DNA from: Blastococcus sp. CT_GayMR16
GTDB taxonomy: Bacteria > Actinomycetota > Actinomycetes > Mycobacteriales > Geodermatophilaceae
Reading direction: 5' to 3'
Assembly (NCBI RefSeq): GCF_004570875.1
Contig: NZ_SPQK01000003.1
Location: 62,001-126,000, forward strand
Length of the DNA: 64,000 nt
This document shows positions 32,388 to 41,721 of this stretch, piece by piece. The notes beneath the pieces were generated by a model. The model was not told the DNA's origin, searched no databases, and worked only from the letters and a program-made list of their open reading frames with translations. The position numbers were made by a program, and so were the translations under genes. Each line of letters opens with the position of its first letter. Position 1 is the stretch's first letter.

Positions 32388-34304
32388 CTACTCGGTGACG
32401 CGCTGCCAGGGGGCGAAGGCGTTGTCGCTGGCGCGGAGGGCCGGGCGCAGTTCGGGGAAGTGCCGCAGCAGGACCGTGCGCATGTCGTTGTCCCGGATCC
32501 AGTTCAGCCCGGTCGGCGAGTAGACCTCCGGCCGGAAGTCCGTCGTGAAGAACCGGTCGCTGTTGAGCCGCCGGGACGCCATCAGGATGAAGATGCGGAA
32601 CGCGGTGTCGCTGAACGCGAAGCCGGTCGGCCGCGACTCGGCGAAGAGCCCGACCATCAGGTCGACCTTCTCGATGTCGCCGTAGAGCTCTTCCATGTCC
32701 GCCGCGAGGCCGGCGTCGTCGGTCAGCTCGGCGAAGGACGCCGGGGCCCTCAGGTGCATCTGCCGGCGGAACTCGCAGTACCGCGGGACGCCGAGCTCGC
32801 GGATGCGGACCAGGTCGGTGGACGCGACGTCGATCGTCGTCCCGTCCGGCCGCTCGTACTCCTGCAGGAACTTCGGGTAGTTGCGCAGCACGATCGCGCC
32901 CGGGTGCGTGGTCCCGAACGAGTAGAAGAGGTCGCCGAGGGAGTACGTCGCGGTGATCTCCTTCGAGTGCGGTCCGGCGAGCGCCCGGAAGTCCAGCTGC
33001 GCCAGCGGGCGGTCGCCGTCGGCCGTCCGGAGGTCGAAGTCGTCGGGCAGCAGCGGGTGCATGCGGTAGACGCTGGTGAACTCCTCGGTGAGGGAGAACG
33101 GGACGCCGTAGTGCTCGGTCGCCGCACCCGGGATGCCGCTGATCACCTCGCTGCCGCTGATCCGGCCGAAGGCGCGCGCGATCCGCTCCCCCGCCACCCC
33201 GAACCAGTTGGCCCGCAGCGCGAACACCGTGGTCGGGTGGCTGATGACCGCCGGCGTCCACTCGACGGTGTGGATCTTCGCCAGCAGCGCCGCGACCACC
33301 AGCCGGGCCCGCTGGAACAGCTCCTCGTCGTCCCAGTTCGGGTACTCCGACGCCAGCCGCGCGCAGACCGCGTTGTGCTCGCGGGCGAACAGGGTCAGGA
33401 GCATCCCCATGCCGGTCCACCAGCCGGGCTTCATCGTGGGGTCGAGCGCGGGGTCGTCGGGGATCGGGATCTGGCCGTCCGCGGTGAGCCGCAGGCGGCC
33501 GCCCTCACCGGCGCGGACCCGCTGCTGCTCCTCCATCGTGGTGCCGTACAGCGACGACCCGTCCCACCAGTGGGTCACGTCGTTGACGCTGGTGATGGGC
33601 CCCTCGGCCCCCGCGGGCCGCGTGGGGTCGGCCTTGATGCGCGGGATCCGCATCGGGTTCTCGTGCCAGGGATCGCCGGGCGGCAGGGGGATGTCGACCA
33701 GGCGAGAGGTGTCGCCCTCCCCGTGGGTGAACCAGTCGTGGATCATGAACTGCAGCCACGACGCGGCGAGGGTGTTCACGCTCGTCGCCGGCAGGAACGG
33801 GTCGCGGGTGAGCAGCCGACGGCTCACCTCGCGCGGGTTGGGCTCCATCAGCTGCTCACGAGTCACCGGCAGCACCTGGTCGAGCGGGATGTTGCGGCCG
33901 AAGCGGGCGCCGGCCCGCCCCATCTCCGGGTGGTCGAGGTCGTTGTAGGTGCCGTCGACGCTGCGGGCGACGAGGTGCTGCGGGGTGCGCTCCGGCACCG
34001 GAGGCGCGTTCACGACCGGCACCTTCGTCGACGGGTCGTGGAGGTTGCTCTGCCGGAGGATCGTCCGCACCCCGATCAGGACGGCGAGACCAGCGGGCAG
34101 CGGCAGCTTGTCCCAGCCGCGCCGGTGGTCGATCGCCTGGGCGACCCGGTCGTAGATGCGCCAGAACGGGGTGTGCCGGTAGTCCGCACCGGGAACGGGT
34201 GGGGGGCCGGCGGCCGGCCGCTTGTTGGGGTGCCCGTCGGAGCCGGCGCGCTGCTGCGGCACGGACGCGGAGACGCTCGTCTGTCCTGGGGTCTCGGTGC
34301 TCAT
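32388..34304 (-). CDS. Alpha-dioxygenase/cyclooxygenase-like heme peroxidase
   Basis: 638 residues, the length of plant fatty acid alpha-dioxygenases. The animal heme peroxidase fold is marked by a distal His189 in LQFMIHDWFTH and by Y413-R-M-H416 in EEFTSVYRMHPLLPDD. The same Tyr-x-x-His spacing in alpha-DOX gives the radical Tyr and the proximal heme ligand. Further family pieces are WWDGSSLYG, AREHNAVCARL, KIHTVEWTPA and a Ser/Arg-rich FAESRPTGFAFSDTAFRIF near the end. It would insert O2 at the alpha carbon of fatty acids, giving 2-hydroperoxides that decay to aldehydes. ATGA overlap with the GMC gene. There is no signal peptide. Confidence 0.85.
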   Translation of the reverse strand: MSTETPGQTSVSASVPQQRAGSDGHPNKRPAAGPPPVPGADYRHTPFWRIYDRVAQAIDHRRGWDKLPLPAGLAVLIGVRTILRQSNLHDPSTKVPVVNAPPVPERTPQHLVARSVDGTYNDLDHPEMGRAGARFGRNIPLDQVLPVTREQLMEPNPREVSRRLLTRDPFLPATSVNTLAASWLQFMIHDWFTHGEGDTSRLVDIPLPPGDPWHENPMRIPRIKADPTRPAGAEGPITSVNDVTHWWDGSSLYGTTMEEQQRVRAGEGGRLRLTADGQIPIPDDPALDPTMKPGWWTGMGMLLTLFAREHNAVCARLASEYPNWDDEELFQRARLVVAALLAKIHTVEWTPAVISHPTTVFALRANWFGVAGERIARAFGRISGSEVISGIPGAATEHYGVPFSLTEEFTSVYRMHPLLPDDFDLRTADGDRPLAQLDFRALAGPHSKEITATYSLGDLFYSFGTTHPGAIVLRNYPKFLQEYERPDGTTIDVASTDLVRIRELGVPRYCEFRRQMHLRAPASFAELTDDAGLAADMEELYGDIEKVDLMVGLFAESRPTGFAFSDTAFRIFILMASRRLNSDRFFTTDFRPEVYSPTGLNWIRDNDMRTVLLRHFPELRPALRASDNAFAPWQRVTE

Positions 34305-36340
34305 CGGATCTCCTGGACTTCACTGGGGCGGATCACAGCCGAGCGGGTGGGCTTGCGCGGGTGGGGCAGCCGGGCGAGGACGTGCCGCAGATCCGGTCGG
34401 GACGGCGCCGCCGCGGGTTCCTGCCTGGCCGCGTCGGCCAGGATCACGGCGCTGGCCTTCTCGGCCGCCATGTAGATCGCGGTGACGATGAAGAAGCCGG
34501 GGATGCGGGGGAACACCGAGGCGTCGACCACCCGCAGCCCCTGGGTGCCGTGCACCCGGAAGTCGCTCCCGACGACCGCCCCCGGATCGGTCGCCGGGCC
34601 CATCGCGGCGGTGCACGAGGCGTGGTGGCCCCAGGCCTGGTCGCGGACGAAGGACCGCAGCTCCTCGCGGCTCTCCACGGTCGGCCCCGGCACCAGCTCG
34701 GCGGCGACGTCGTCCTCGAGGCAGGCCATGATCGACCGGGCGACCTCGATGCCGGTGACCACCGCGTCCAGGTCCTCCCCGGCGGTGTCGGTCCCCTCCT
34801 CGAAGTAGCGGAAGCGGACGTCGGGGGTGTCGCGCGGATCGGCCGACCGAAGCAGGACGCTGCCTCCCCGGTTGACCGTGTGCGCCTTGAGGATCGCCCA
34901 GGTGAAGACGTCGGTGGCCTGCGCCAGACCGCCGGAGTAGCCGGGGAAGTAGCCGGTGAACCTGGCCGGCAGCCCGAAGATGAACAGGTCGGGGCTGGTC
35001 AGCTCCGGGCGGGAGCGGCGGATGATCCCGAGCAGCGCCCCGTTGGTCGTGTAGACACCCTCGCCGTCCTGCCACTGGAGGTAGCCGGCGTCGGGGTCCT
35101 CCCCCGTCCCGGGCGGCTTGAAGGTGAGGCCGTCGAGCAGCGCGAAGTTCCGGCGCATCCGAGTGACCACGCCGACCTCGTAGCGGTCCTGCAGGTTCTC
35201 CCCGACGCCCGGGAGGTCGCGGCGGCAGGGGATGCCGAACCGGTCGAGCTCGGCCCGCGGCCCGATGCCGGAGAGCTTCAGCAGCTGCGGGGTGTTGAAC
35301 GCGCCGGCGGCGAGGACGACCTCGCGGCGGGCCCGCACGCGAACGGTCTCGGCAGCGGCAGGAGCCTCCTCCGGGTCGGCCCCGTAGGCGTGCGGCTGGG
35401 CGAGGTACTCCACCCCGACAGCGACGGGATCGCCGTCGGGGGTCGCAGGCTCGTCGAACAGCACGCGGGTGACCAGGGTGCCGGTGCGCACCTCGAGCCC
35501 GCCGGGCCGCCTGCCCTCGACGTCCCGGATCCGCTCCCGGGACCCGTTGCGCCGGCCCTTGCGCACGGCCAGCGGGATCAGCCAGAGCCCTTCGGGCAGG
35601 GTGCGTCCCCGCCAGTCGTTCGGGTCGACGGCGCTGGCCAGACCCTCGAACGGGGTGAGCGGACGGTGCAGGAAGTCGGCCAGGCTGCGGGCCGCGGCAG
35701 ACTTGATCACCGAGATGACCTGCCGGTCGCCGAGCGCCAGCGCCGGGTCGGCGAGGGTGGTGTGCAGCCAGCCGTCGAAGCCGTGCCGGCTTCGGTTGAC
35801 GTACTTGTCGCTGACGAACGGCAGCCAGGCGAGCAACCGGGCGAGCCACGGGTGCCGGGGCAGCATCCGGGGACGGCGCTTGTACTGGCATGCCTCCAGC
35901 CGCTCGAACCACTGCCGCATCTCCGTGGCGCGCCAGCTCCGGTCGCCGGTGGCCGCGGCGATGGCGTCCCAGTCGGCGTCGTGCGGATAGACGGTGATCA
36001 TCGCGTTGTGGGCGGTGCAGCCGCCGAGGGTGCCCGAGCGCGGGTACAGGACGCCGTCCTGCTCGGGCACGAACTTCTCGTCCCGCTCCTGCTGGGCGCG
36101 GTCGTCGAAGTGGCGGACATAGAACGGCCAGCTCATCCCGGGGTGCTCGCTCGCCCGCCCGTGGAAGGCCGGCACGCGGTAGTCGTCGTCCTCGGGGTCG
36201 AGCCCGGCCTCCAGCAGGAGCACCCGGTGGCCCGCCTCGGCCAGGTTCGCCGCCACCGGCCCGCCGCCGGCTCCCGATCCGACGACGACGTAGTCGAAGG
36301 TCGCCACGTCGGCCGGGAGGGCGTCGGCGGGGACCGTCAC
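34301..36340 (-). CDS. GMC family FAD-dependent oxidoreductase
   Basis: 679 residues from the GTG at 36340 (GGAGGA before; GTGA overlap with the upstream membrane gene). The FAD motif is [19 protein letters not shown] (about 20-38) with LLLEAG, and [14 protein letters not shown] lies at about 100. The mid signature [18 protein letters not shown] is GMC signature 2. The C-terminus has [13 protein letters not shown] and [26 protein letters not shown], with the catalytic His. It is longer than choline or alcohol oxidases and lacks a signal peptide. The substrate is unknown, but a lipid alcohol or aldehyde would fit its coupling to the alpha-dioxygenase-like gene. Confidence 0.88.
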   Translation of the reverse strand: MTVPADALPADVATFDYVVVGSGAGGGPVAANLAEAGHRVLLLEAGLDPEDDDYRVPAFHGRASEHPGMSWPFYVRHFDDRAQQERDEKFVPEQDGVLYPRSGTLGGCTAHNAMITVYPHDADWDAIAAATGDRSWRATEMRQWFERLEACQYKRRPRMLPRHPWLARLLAWLPFVSDKYVNRSRHGFDGWLHTTLADPALALGDRQVISVIKSAAARSLADFLHRPLTPFEGLASAVDPNDWRGRTLPEGLWLIPLAVRKGRRNGSRERIRDVEGRRPGGLEVRTGTLVTRVLFDEPATPDGDPVAVGVEYLAQPHAYGADPEEAPAAAETVRVRARREVVLAAGAFNTPQLLKLSGIGPRAELDRFGIPCRRDLPGVGENLQDRYEVGVVTRMRRNFALLDGLTFKPPGTGEDPDAGYLQWQDGEGVYTTNGALLGIIRRSRPELTSPDLFIFGLPARFTGYFPGYSGGLAQATDVFTWAILKAHTVNRGGSVLLRSADPRDTPDVRFRYFEEGTDTAGEDLDAVVTGIEVARSIMACLEDDVAAELVPGPTVESREELRSFVRDQAWGHHASCTAAMGPATDPGAVVGSDFRVHGTQGLRVVDASVFPRIPGFFIVTAIYMAAEKASAVILADAARQEPAAAPSRPDLRHVLARLPHPRKPTRSAVIRPSEVQEIR

Positions 36341-36735
36341 GTCCGGCTCCTCCGCGCGGCCAGGTAGGCGGTGATGGCGAGCACGGTGTTCAGCGCCGAC
36401 AGCAGAGCCAGGGGGCGGGCGCGCTCCGGGGAGAGCTGCTTGTGGCGCTGCAGCGTCAGCACCGTCGCGGTGTCGCTGGCGTGGATGATCGGCGCCACCC
36501 GGAGCGCCCGGTCGAGGTCGCGACCCTTCAGCCGGAACAGGTCGGCCCCGATCAGCACCGTCCGGATGCCGAACAGCCGCAGCCCGTAGATCGCGGCCGG
36601 GTTCGCTGCCGGGTTGATGTCGCCGAAGCGGTTGATGATCATCGCGGGGGCCAGCAGACCGGTCGTACCGGCGAGAATGCGCACGCCACCGAGCGCGTAG
36701 CGGGCCGTCGTCCCCAGGGTTCCGGTGACCGACAC
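36337..36735 (-). CDS. Small membrane protein, first gene of the GMC/peroxidase operon
   Basis: 132 residues from a GTG preceded by GGGGGAGG. Two to four moderately hydrophobic helices (about 20-38, 48-65, 80-95, 107-124). There is a GLRLFGIRTVLIGADLF segment in the middle. The plan resembles DUF4267-like proteins, without certainty. It overlaps the GMC gene by 4 bases, so the three products are made together; it may hold the complex at the membrane (inference). Confidence 0.7.
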   Translation of the reverse strand: MSVTGTLGTTARYALGGVRILAGTTGLLAPAMIINRFGDINPAANPAAIYGLRLFGIRTVLIGADLFRLKGRDLDRALRVAPIIHASDTATVLTLQRHKQLSPERARPLALLSALNTVLAITAYLAARRSRT

Positions 36736-37359
36736 GTCGGTCCTCCCCCACCCGGCTCGAGCCGGGCGAACTCAGCGGAGGAGCGCGCACGGAACACATT
36801 CGGCACGGAAGAGAAGTGCAGTTCACCGTCGACGGACGTGCCCTGGTCCCGGTGCCCGACAGGCACCGGTCTGGAGTTCCCCCTGATGGATGGCGCGCCG
36901 GGTTTCCTGTTCCGGCGGCGCACAGATTCCTCCCGCCCCAGCAAGATCACAAGGGGGTCCCTCGCTCATGCGGAGAATTGGCGGCCGGCCGTCAGCTCCG
37001 GCCCGGGCCGCCGCCTCCTGCCTGTTCCCACCGGGGGTACGTCGACCAGCCGATGGTGGCCCGACGGGCAGCGCCTTGGCGAGGCCGCTACGTCTGCCGC
37101 ACCTCGGCCCCCGGGGGCAGCCCCACGACGTCCCGACGGGGAAGGGGCGCTGCCTCGGCGGCGCCACGACAGGACCGCCCAGGTGCCGGGCGAGGTCCCG
37201 GGCATGCCTTGACAGGAAATGACGCTGCGTGGACGCTGCTCGGTCATAACCGGGCGGACTCCCGAATGTGCTGCGTCGGTCGCCCCCGGCAGTTCCTGTA
37301 CCAATTCAGCCGAATTCGGCAGGAGACCACGAGGCGCGATCCGCACGTTGGGGGGGGCC
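36736..37359. other. 624-base gap without a supported gene
   Basis: The only non-coding stretch over 300 bases. Frames crossing it on either strand lack family motifs and normal composition. It holds a perfect 16-bp palindrome CCCGGCTCGAGCCGGG (36751-36766) just upstream of the operon on the minus strand. A short stem with CGGTGCC/GGCACCG arms lies near 36850-36868. A consensus-like TTGACA at 37209-37214 has no matching -10 at normal distance. No known RNA motif was recognised. Confidence 0.5.
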
Positions 37360-37818
37360 ATGGGCCGGGTCCACGTCCGCGCCCACGGCGCGGTTCCTCC
37401 GGAACGATTCGTGGCAGCGCTCACCGACTTCGGTGCCGGCCGCGAGGAGATCTGGGGCAACAGCGACCCGCGCCACCTCGCCGTTCACGACCGCGGGGAG
37501 ACATGGGCGGAGGTCACCGAGGGCTCCGCCGCGGGGGGTGTCTGGCAGCGACTCCGCTACGACTGGTCGGTGCCCGACGAGGTCACCCTGGAGGTGCTGG
37601 ACAGCAACGCCTTCGGCGCGGGGAGCCGGTGGACCTACCGGGTGGAGTCCGACGGTGCGGGCGGCTGCCACGTCGATCTGACGATCGAGCGGGTGCCGAC
37701 GACGACCAGGGGGCGGGTGCTCGACACCCTGCTCGGCCTCGGTGGCGGCGCGTGGTTCGCCCGCGACCTGCGGCGGTCGCTGCGCCGACTGGAGAGCGCG
37801 TCGCGGACGCCGGCCTAG
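37360..37818 (+). CDS. SRPBCC-fold protein
   Basis: 152 residues from the ATG at 37360, preceded by a long G-run; the frame is open upstream but without family similarity. The pattern MGRVHVRAHGAVPPERFVAALTDFG with later WAEVTEGSAAGGVWQRLRYDW and WTYRVESDGAGGCHVDLTIERV fits a START/polyketide-cyclase-like (SRPBCC) barrel that binds a hydrophobic ligand. The C-terminus has a helix ending RDLRRSLRRLES. It lies 53 bases before the TPR gene. Ligand unknown. Confidence 0.75.
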   Translation: MGRVHVRAHGAVPPERFVAALTDFGAGREEIWGNSDPRHLAVHDRGETWAEVTEGSAAGGVWQRLRYDWSVPDEVTLEVLDSNAFGAGSRWTYRVESDGAGGCHVDLTIERVPTTTRGRVLDTLLGLGGGAWFARDLRRSLRRLESASRTPA

Positions 37819-37871
37819 ACCGGCGGCGTCCTTGACGGGACACATCCGACCACCACCGATGGGGGGACAGC

Positions 37872-39059
37872 GTGGCGGACCAGAACCATCCGAACTCGGG
37901 CATCCGTGTGCTGTTCCGACCAAAGGTCGACCCGCACGCGCCCTCCGCCCGCCCGGAGCCGGAGCTGAGTGCTGCAGGTTTCACCGCTGACCTGGCGGCG
38001 GTCCGGCGCCGGCGAGCGGAGTGGGAGGCCACCGCCGACCCGGCCGGCCCCGTGGCGGCCGCCGAGGTGCTGATCCTGCGCCACCGGGAGGTGCTGCTCA
38101 GCGGGGCCCGCCCGGAGGACCTGCTCGTCCTCGGCACCGCAGTGGACGAGGCGGTGGAGCGCTTCCCGGCAGAGCCGGACCTGCGCCTCCTGCGGGCCAG
38201 GATCGCACTGGAGGTGCACCGCCCGGATGTGGCCACCGAGGCGCTGGCTGCGGTGCCGGGACTCGTCGATCAGCCGCCCGGCCGCGTGCTGGCTGCCGAC
38301 ATCGCCCAGTTCAGCGGCGACTACCGGGCGGCGCGCGCCGGCTATCGGACGGCCGCCAGGGAGGACCCCCGCTGGGAGACCACGGCACGGCTGGCGGCGC
38401 TGGCGGTCACGACCGGGGCGTTCGACGAGGCCGACGAGCTGTACACCGCCGCGGAGGACGACCTCGCCACGCAGCGGCGCTCGTTCGCCTGGCTGCGCGT
38501 CCAACGGGCCGATCTCGCCGTCGCGAAGGGCAACCACTCCCGGGGTCGCCGACTGCTCACCGACGCCGAACGGGCCTATCCGGGCTGGTGGTACGTCGCC
38601 GCCCACCGCGCCGCGCTGGAGGCCGCCGCGGGACGGCACGAGCGGGCGGCGACCGGGTACCGGAGCGTGCTGGCCGTGGTCGACCGGCCGGAGTTCCGGG
38701 AGGCCCTGGGCGCCGTGCTGGACGCGGCCGGCGACGCCGACGGCGCGGCCGCGTGCCATGCCGCGGCGCTCTCGGCGTACCTCGCGTCGGTCGCCCGGGG
38801 CGAGGTGCACCACCTCCACCATCTGGCCGCCTTCCACGCCGACATCCACCTCCACCCCGGGGCCGCCCTGGCCTGGGCCCGGCAGGACGCCGACCTGCAC
38901 CGCACCGGGACGACGCTGTCGCTCCTGGCCTGGTGCCTGCACCGCGCCGGACGCCGGGACGAGGCACTGGCCGTGGTCGAGGAGGCGTTCGCCCTCGGCG
39001 CCGCCGATCCGCTCCTGCAGGCGCGGGCCCGCGCGATCCGGCAGGGCGGGCGGCCGTGA
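37872..39059 (+). CDS. TPR-like repeat protein coupled to a patatin
   Basis: 395 residues, GTG start preceded by a G-rich site. From about residue 60 to the end it is a ladder of degenerate TPR helices (for example DYRAARAGYRTAAREDPRW, GAFDEADELYTAAEDD, GRRDEALAVVEEAFALGA). A His-rich stretch (GEVHHLHHLAAFHADIHLH) lies near residue 312-330. No signal peptide or membrane segment. The stop overlaps the patatin start as GTGA, so the two proteins are probably made in fixed ratio and may bind each other; TPRs usually mediate protein contacts. I do not recognise a named family. Confidence 0.72.
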   Translation: MADQNHPNSGIRVLFRPKVDPHAPSARPEPELSAAGFTADLAAVRRRRAEWEATADPAGPVAAAEVLILRHREVLLSGARPEDLLVLGTAVDEAVERFPAEPDLRLLRARIALEVHRPDVATEALAAVPGLVDQPPGRVLAADIAQFSGDYRAARAGYRTAAREDPRWETTARLAALAVTTGAFDEADELYTAAEDDLATQRRSFAWLRVQRADLAVAKGNHSRGRRLLTDAERAYPGWWYVAAHRAALEAAAGRHERAATGYRSVLAVVDRPEFREALGAVLDAAGDADGAAACHAAALSAYLASVARGEVHHLHHLAAFHADIHLHPGAALAWARQDADLHRTGTTLSLLAWCLHRAGRRDEALAVVEEAFALGAADPLLQARARAIRQGGRP

Positions 39060-40027
39060 ACCGCCGGGCCGACCTCGTCCTCGAGGGCGGGGGCGTGAAG
39101 GGCCTGGGCACCGCCGGCGCCGTCATGGGGCTCCTGGACGCGGGGTGGACCTTTCCACGCGTCGCCGGCACCTCGGTGGGCGCGCTGGCCGCCGCCTTCG
39201 CCGCGGCCGGCGCCGACTCCGCCGTCTTCGCAGACGTGCTCGCCCGCCTGGACCTCCGGCGGATCCCCGATCGCCGGGTCCCGCTGCCGCTGATCAGCGA
39301 GGGCGTGTCACTGCTCAGAGGACGGGGCGCGTACGCCGGGGACTGGATCCACCGGTGGCTCACCCGCGAGCTGGAGGGTCTCGGCGTCCGGACGTTCGCC
39401 GACCTGCGCCGCGACGACCCCGACGACGACCCCGCGCTGACCACCCCCGACCACCGCTACGGGCTGGTCGTCATGGCCACCGACATCACCAACGGCCGGT
39501 TGCTGCGGCTGCCGTGGGACTACCCGAAGTTCGGCCTCGACCCCGACGAGCAACTCGTCGCCGACGCGGTGCGGATGTCGCTGTCCATCCCGTTCTACTT
39601 CGAGCCCCGCACCCTGCGGAACCCGGTCACCGGCGAGGAGGCGACGATCGTCGACGGCGGGGTGCTGTCCAACTTCGCCATCGAGATCTTCGACCGCACC
39701 GACGGCCGCGAGGCGCGCTGGCCGACGTTCGGCGTCCGGCTGCTGCCCGACCTGCCCGCCGGGCTCGGCGACCTGGTGCCGTTCTTCGGCCTGCCCATGT
39801 TCCCCGCGGTGCGACTGCTCGAGCAGGTGGTGGCCACGGCCCTGGTGGGGCGGGACCAGACGCACCTGGAGCGGCCGGGCGTGCGCGATCGCACCATGAC
39901 CGTCGACACCCGGGGGACGGCGATCACCGAGTTCGGCATCGGCATCGTGGAACGCCGGGTGCTCATCGACCGGGGCGGGCAGGCGGCCCGGGGGTTCCTC
40001 CGCAGCAGGGAGCCCGCCCGCACCTGA
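39056..40027 (+). CDS. Patatin-like phospholipase coupled to the TPR protein
   Basis: 323 residues from the GTG at 39056. Motifs: GGGVKG (11-16) as oxyanion loop, nucleophile Ser40 in GTSVG, and the dyad Asp in IVDGGVLSNF (about 200). SLSIPFYFEP precedes the dyad, as in the bacterial RssA-like branch. There is no signal peptide. It differs from the 28.5-kb patatin in length and motifs. The fixed pairing with a TPR protein suggests regulation of the lipase by a partner (inference). It converges on the cyclase gene with five bases between stops. Confidence 0.85.
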   Translation: MNRRADLVLEGGGVKGLGTAGAVMGLLDAGWTFPRVAGTSVGALAAAFAAAGADSAVFADVLARLDLRRIPDRRVPLPLISEGVSLLRGRGAYAGDWIHRWLTRELEGLGVRTFADLRRDDPDDDPALTTPDHRYGLVVMATDITNGRLLRLPWDYPKFGLDPDEQLVADAVRMSLSIPFYFEPRTLRNPVTGEEATIVDGGVLSNFAIEIFDRTDGREARWPTFGVRLLPDLPAGLGDLVPFFGLPMFPAVRLLEQVVATALVGRDQTHLERPGVRDRTMTVDTRGTAITEFGIGIVERRVLIDRGGQAARGFLRSREPART

Positions 40028-40032
40028 GCGGG

Positions 40033-41559
40033 TCAGCCCTCGCGGCGCACCCAGGTGCGGGTCGCGACGTCCCGGCCGCGCAGCTCCACCTCGCCGTCGC
40101 GTTCCCAGTGCGCGCGCTCCTCCGGATCGGCCGCGAGCACGGTCGCCTCGCTGGCCACCGTCCGGCCGGGGTGCTCCTTGGCCAGCTCGGTCAGCCGGGC
40201 GGCCTCGTTCACCGGGTCGCCGATCACCGTGTACTCCAGCCGGCTGGCCGCACCGACCTGGCCTGCCCAGACGGGGCCGCACGCCACGCCGACCCCGACG
40301 TCCACCTCGCCGGCGGCCCGGACCTCGTCGCAGATGCGGCGGGCCGCGCGGAGTGCGGCGCCGGCCGGGTCCTCGTGGTCGGCCGGAGCACCGAAGACGC
40401 AGAGCGCCGCGTCGCCCTCGAACTTGTTCACCAGGCCGCCGCCGGCCTCCATGGTCTCGACCACGATCTGGAAGAAGCGGTTGAGCAGACCCACCATCTC
40501 CTCCGGGCCGGTGCGCCGGACGAGCGAGGTCGACCCGGCGATGTCGACGAACAGCGCGGCGACGGTGCGCTCCTCGCCGCCCAGGGAGACGCCGGTGGCC
40601 AGCGCCCGGTCGGCGACCGTCGTCCCGACGTGGCGACCGAACAGGTCGCGCATCCGTTCCCGCTCGGCGAGGCCCGCCGCCATGGTGTTGACGCCCTCCT
40701 GGAGGAGCCCGATCTCGCCGGCGTCGTCCACGACGACGCTGACGTCGTAGTCGCCGCGCCCGACCCGGCCGACGGCCTGCCGCAGATCGCGCAGCGGCTG
40801 CCCGACGGCGCGGGCGATGAGCAGCGTGGCCAGGCCGCCGACCAGCAGGGCGACGACGACCAGGAAGACGACGGCCGCCTCGCCCGGTCCGCCGGGATTG
40901 CTCGGGTCCACGAACAGGAGGACGACGCCCAGCATCGGGACTGCGCTGGTGAGGCCCCAGGTGAGCAGCAGGCGGGGCCGGACGCCGAGGGTGAGCGTGC
41001 CCGCGGGCGGGTGAGCCGCGAGGGCCGTGGCCGTGACGCTGCGCGCGGCGCGGGCGACCAGCAGGTAGGTGACCCCGGCGGTCGCGATGCCGCCGAGCAG
41101 GGTGGCGATCCCGGTGCGCAGGCCCACCCGGGCGTCCGGGAAGGCCACCGCGGAGACGATCCCGATGAGGACGGCGCCGATCAGCCAGACGACGCCGGCG
41201 ACCAGGGCGGTGTCGACGGGGAGCCGCAACGCATGGCCGGCCTCGGCGCTGGTCGGTGCGCGGCCGGCCATGAGCCACCGGTTGGTCACGCGCTGGCGGC
41301 GCAGCCCGGCGATCGTGGCCGCGGGCAGGGCCACCACGAGGTAGCCGGCGACGGCCAGGAGAACGGTGTTGCGGGCGTCGTCGCCACCGCCGTCGGACAC
41401 GCCGACGAGGAGCATCGTGACGGTCGCGACCCCCACCAGGTTGGCGACGAGCACGAGCAGGACGATCGCCGGGACGGCGCCGCGCCCGCTCGGCGCCCAG
41501 GACGCCCAGGCGCCGTCGCGGCGGACCGTGTCCGGTCCGCCCGTCCGGTCGGCGGTCAT
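40033..41559 (-). CDS. Class III adenylate/guanylate cyclase with six-helix membrane domain and HAMP
   Basis: 508 residues. Six membrane helices (about 25-255), a HAMP domain (about 255-310) and a class III cyclase domain (about 335-500). The catalytic set is complete: metal Asp in LFVDIAGST, substrate Lys and second metal Asp in VNKFEGDAA, Asp in VIGDPVN, and the Asn/Arg pair in VNEAARL. This is the plan of mycobacterial Rv1318c-Rv1320c. The Lys/Asp pair favours ATP. The membrane part is a sensor of unknown input; the HAMP relays it. Confidence 0.9.
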   Translation of the reverse strand: MTADRTGGPDTVRRDGAWASWAPSGRGAVPAIVLLVLVANLVGVATVTMLLVGVSDGGGDDARNTVLLAVAGYLVVALPAATIAGLRRQRVTNRWLMAGRAPTSAEAGHALRLPVDTALVAGVVWLIGAVLIGIVSAVAFPDARVGLRTGIATLLGGIATAGVTYLLVARAARSVTATALAAHPPAGTLTLGVRPRLLLTWGLTSAVPMLGVVLLFVDPSNPGGPGEAAVVFLVVVALLVGGLATLLIARAVGQPLRDLRQAVGRVGRGDYDVSVVVDDAGEIGLLQEGVNTMAAGLAERERMRDLFGRHVGTTVADRALATGVSLGGEERTVAALFVDIAGSTSLVRRTGPEEMVGLLNRFFQIVVETMEAGGGLVNKFEGDAALCVFGAPADHEDPAGAALRAARRICDEVRAAGEVDVGVGVACGPVWAGQVGAASRLEYTVIGDPVNEAARLTELAKEHPGRTVASEATVLAADPEERAHWERDGEVELRGRDVATRTWVRREG

Positions 41560-41685
41560 GCGCGGCGCAACGACGGACGGGACCGGCCGGACACGGCGGG
41601 GCGTGCCATCGGGGTCACTGCGTCATGATCGCGGAGCGACGGCACCCGCGCACCGCACGGGGTGTCGGTGTCGCCCGGTCGTGTG

Positions 41686-41714
41686 TTCGCAGAGCGCACG
41701 CCCGGGCCTAGGGT
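41686..41714 (+). promoter_or_regulatory. Leaderless promoter of the IclR gene
   Basis: TTCGCA (41686-41691), 17 bases and TAGGGT (41709-41714) end seven bases before the ATG at 41722. This chooses that ATG over in-frame starts further upstream. Confidence 0.5.
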
Positions 41715-41721
41715 GGCCGGC

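Noticed and set aside
37209-37251. Promoter with TTGACA in the long gap
   Set aside because: No -10 box 16-18 bases downstream; CATAAC lies about 31 bases away.
38227-41628. 1133-codon open frame on the plus strand
   Set aside because: Crosses two genes in another frame and then a gene on the opposite strand; Pro/Arg/Thr-rich low-quality protein.
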